Assembly: GCF_011634835.1 (NCBI RefSeq)
Contig: NZ_SIRP01000001.1
Coordinates: forward strand, 1,026,768 to 1,090,767
Source of the DNA: Isoptericola sp. BMS4
GTDB lineage: Bacteria > Actinomycetota > Actinomycetes > Actinomycetales > Cellulomonadaceae
Direction: 5' to 3'
Length of the DNA: 64,000 nt
Shown here: positions 63,687 to 64,000 of the stretch, piece after piece
How the letters are laid out: every line of letters begins with the position of its first letter
How positions within the stretch are numbered: the stretch's first letter is position 1
Position numbers and translations under genes: made by a program
The notes under the pieces: generated by a model
Told to the model about the DNA's origin: nothing
The model's input: only the letters and a program-made list of their open reading frames with translations
Databases searched by the model: none

Positions 63687-64000
63687 TTGACGACCACCGA
63701 CATCGCGCGGCCTGCCGCGCACGCGCCCGTCCCCGCACCGCGACGGGTGCCCCGGCGCCGCCGCGGGGGCGCGGCGATCGGCCGCGAACGTGGCCTGCTG
63801 CGAGGCGCCGGCCTCGTGCTGCTGTGGGCCTTCGTCGCCCTCAACGTCGCCTGGATGGTCTGGATGGTCGTCCAGGCGTTCCGCGACACCCGCTCCATCC
63901 TCGACGACCCGTGGGGGCTGCCGACGTCCCTCGACCCCGTCAACTTCGTGACGGCGTGGACCGTGGGCGACTTCGCGACGGCCACGATGAACAGCGTGGT
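63687..64000 (+). CDS. Sugar ABC transporter permease (MalG-like), N-terminal part (runs off right edge)
   Basis: Start of the partner permease; about 104 residues visible. TTG at 63687 with GAGGAGG five bases upstream and nine bases after the previous stop. An Arg/Pro-rich cytoplasmic tail (RRVPRRRRGG near 20-30) is followed by the first helix GAGLVLLWAFVALNVAWMVWMVVQAF, then PWGLPTSLDPVNFVTAWTVGDFATATMNSV, the usual spacing to the second helix of MalG-type permeases. No stop codon before the edge. Confidence 0.85.
   Translation, partial: MTTTDIARPAAHAPVPAPRRVPRRRRGGAAIGRERGLLRGAGLVLLWAFVALNVAWMVWMVVQAFRDTRSILDDPWGLPTSLDPVNFVTAWTVGDFATATMNSV

Overview
The window is chromosome from a very GC-rich actinobacterium. 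Support for this comes from near-universal G/C third positions, frequent GTG/TTG starts with AGGAGG sites, several LacI-family regulators, lipoprotein-type sugar-binding proteins without their own ATPase, and an LPXTG surface protein. Gene content resembles plant-biomass-degrading Micrococcales such as Cellulomonas, Isoptericola or Promicromonospora relatives; the genus is an inference. No rRNA, tRNA, CRISPR, phage or IS genes were seen.

Almost the whole window is a carbohydrate (chiefly pectin and hemicellulose) utilisation island. Region by region: (1) 0-6.1 kb, glucuronate catabolism: GH31 glycosidase (partial), uxuA and uxaC on the minus strand, diverging from a LacI regulator and uxuB. 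(2) 6.4-13.1 kb, a sugar ABC transporter with two closely similar binding proteins, two permeases, a DUF624-like membrane protein and a Gfo/Idh/MocA oxidoreductase. (3) 13.2-19.5 kb, a second ABC transporter overlapping a GH2 beta-galactosidase-type gene. (4) 19.6-22.2 kb, an AAA/DUF4143 ATPase and a secreted ThuA-domain protein. (5) 22.2-35.8 kb, GH106-like and GH42 enzymes, an LPXTG protein and a full L-rhamnose pathway (rhaM, rhaI, rhaD, rhaB) with its LacI regulator. (6) 35.8-40.2 kb, an RsbW-like kinase-fold protein and two secreted pectate lyases, one a complete pectate lyase-pectinesterase fusion and one truncated. (7) 40.5-44.0 kb, GH43 and a LacI regulator fused to a PmoA/DUF6807 domain. 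(8) 44.3-47.6 kb, a three-gene Gfo/Idh - DUF993 - TIM-barrel module. (9) 47.8-53.6 kb, a sugar-acid/tetrulose operon (TIM-barrel protein, DhaK-DhaL kinase, RpiB-like and TIM-like isomerases, C3-type dehydrogenase) with a GntR/FCD regulator. (10) 53.7-64 kb, a LacI regulator, a glycosyltransferase, two sulfatases, an oxidoreductase, a GntR-LacI hybrid regulator and a third ABC transporter running off the right edge.

How it fits together: secreted pectate lyase/pectinesterase and glycosidases would release uronates, rhamnose, galactose and arabinose/xylose oligomers. ABC importers, probably energised by a shared MsiK-type ATPase encoded elsewhere, take them up. Uronate goes through UxaC-UxuB-UxuA to 2-keto-3-deoxygluconate (no KDG kinase or aldolase is in the window), and rhamnose through RhaI-RhaB-RhaD to DHAP and lactate. 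A palindrome TGAAnCGnTTCA occurs before rhaM, rhaI, the GH42 gene and the first ABC transporter, implying one rhamnose regulon spread over 23 kb.

Two points deserve priority. First, exact 62-bp tandem duplications at 7837-7960 and 9721-9844 bracket the permease pair, and the first breaks the reading frame of a permease; they look like uncollapsed k-1 contig overlaps from assembly rather than biology. Second, the 47.8-52.8 kb operon reads as a route from a five-carbon sugar acid (possibly apionate or a pentonate) to erythrulose and on to erythrose 4-phosphate, which I have not seen described with this dehydrogenase type.
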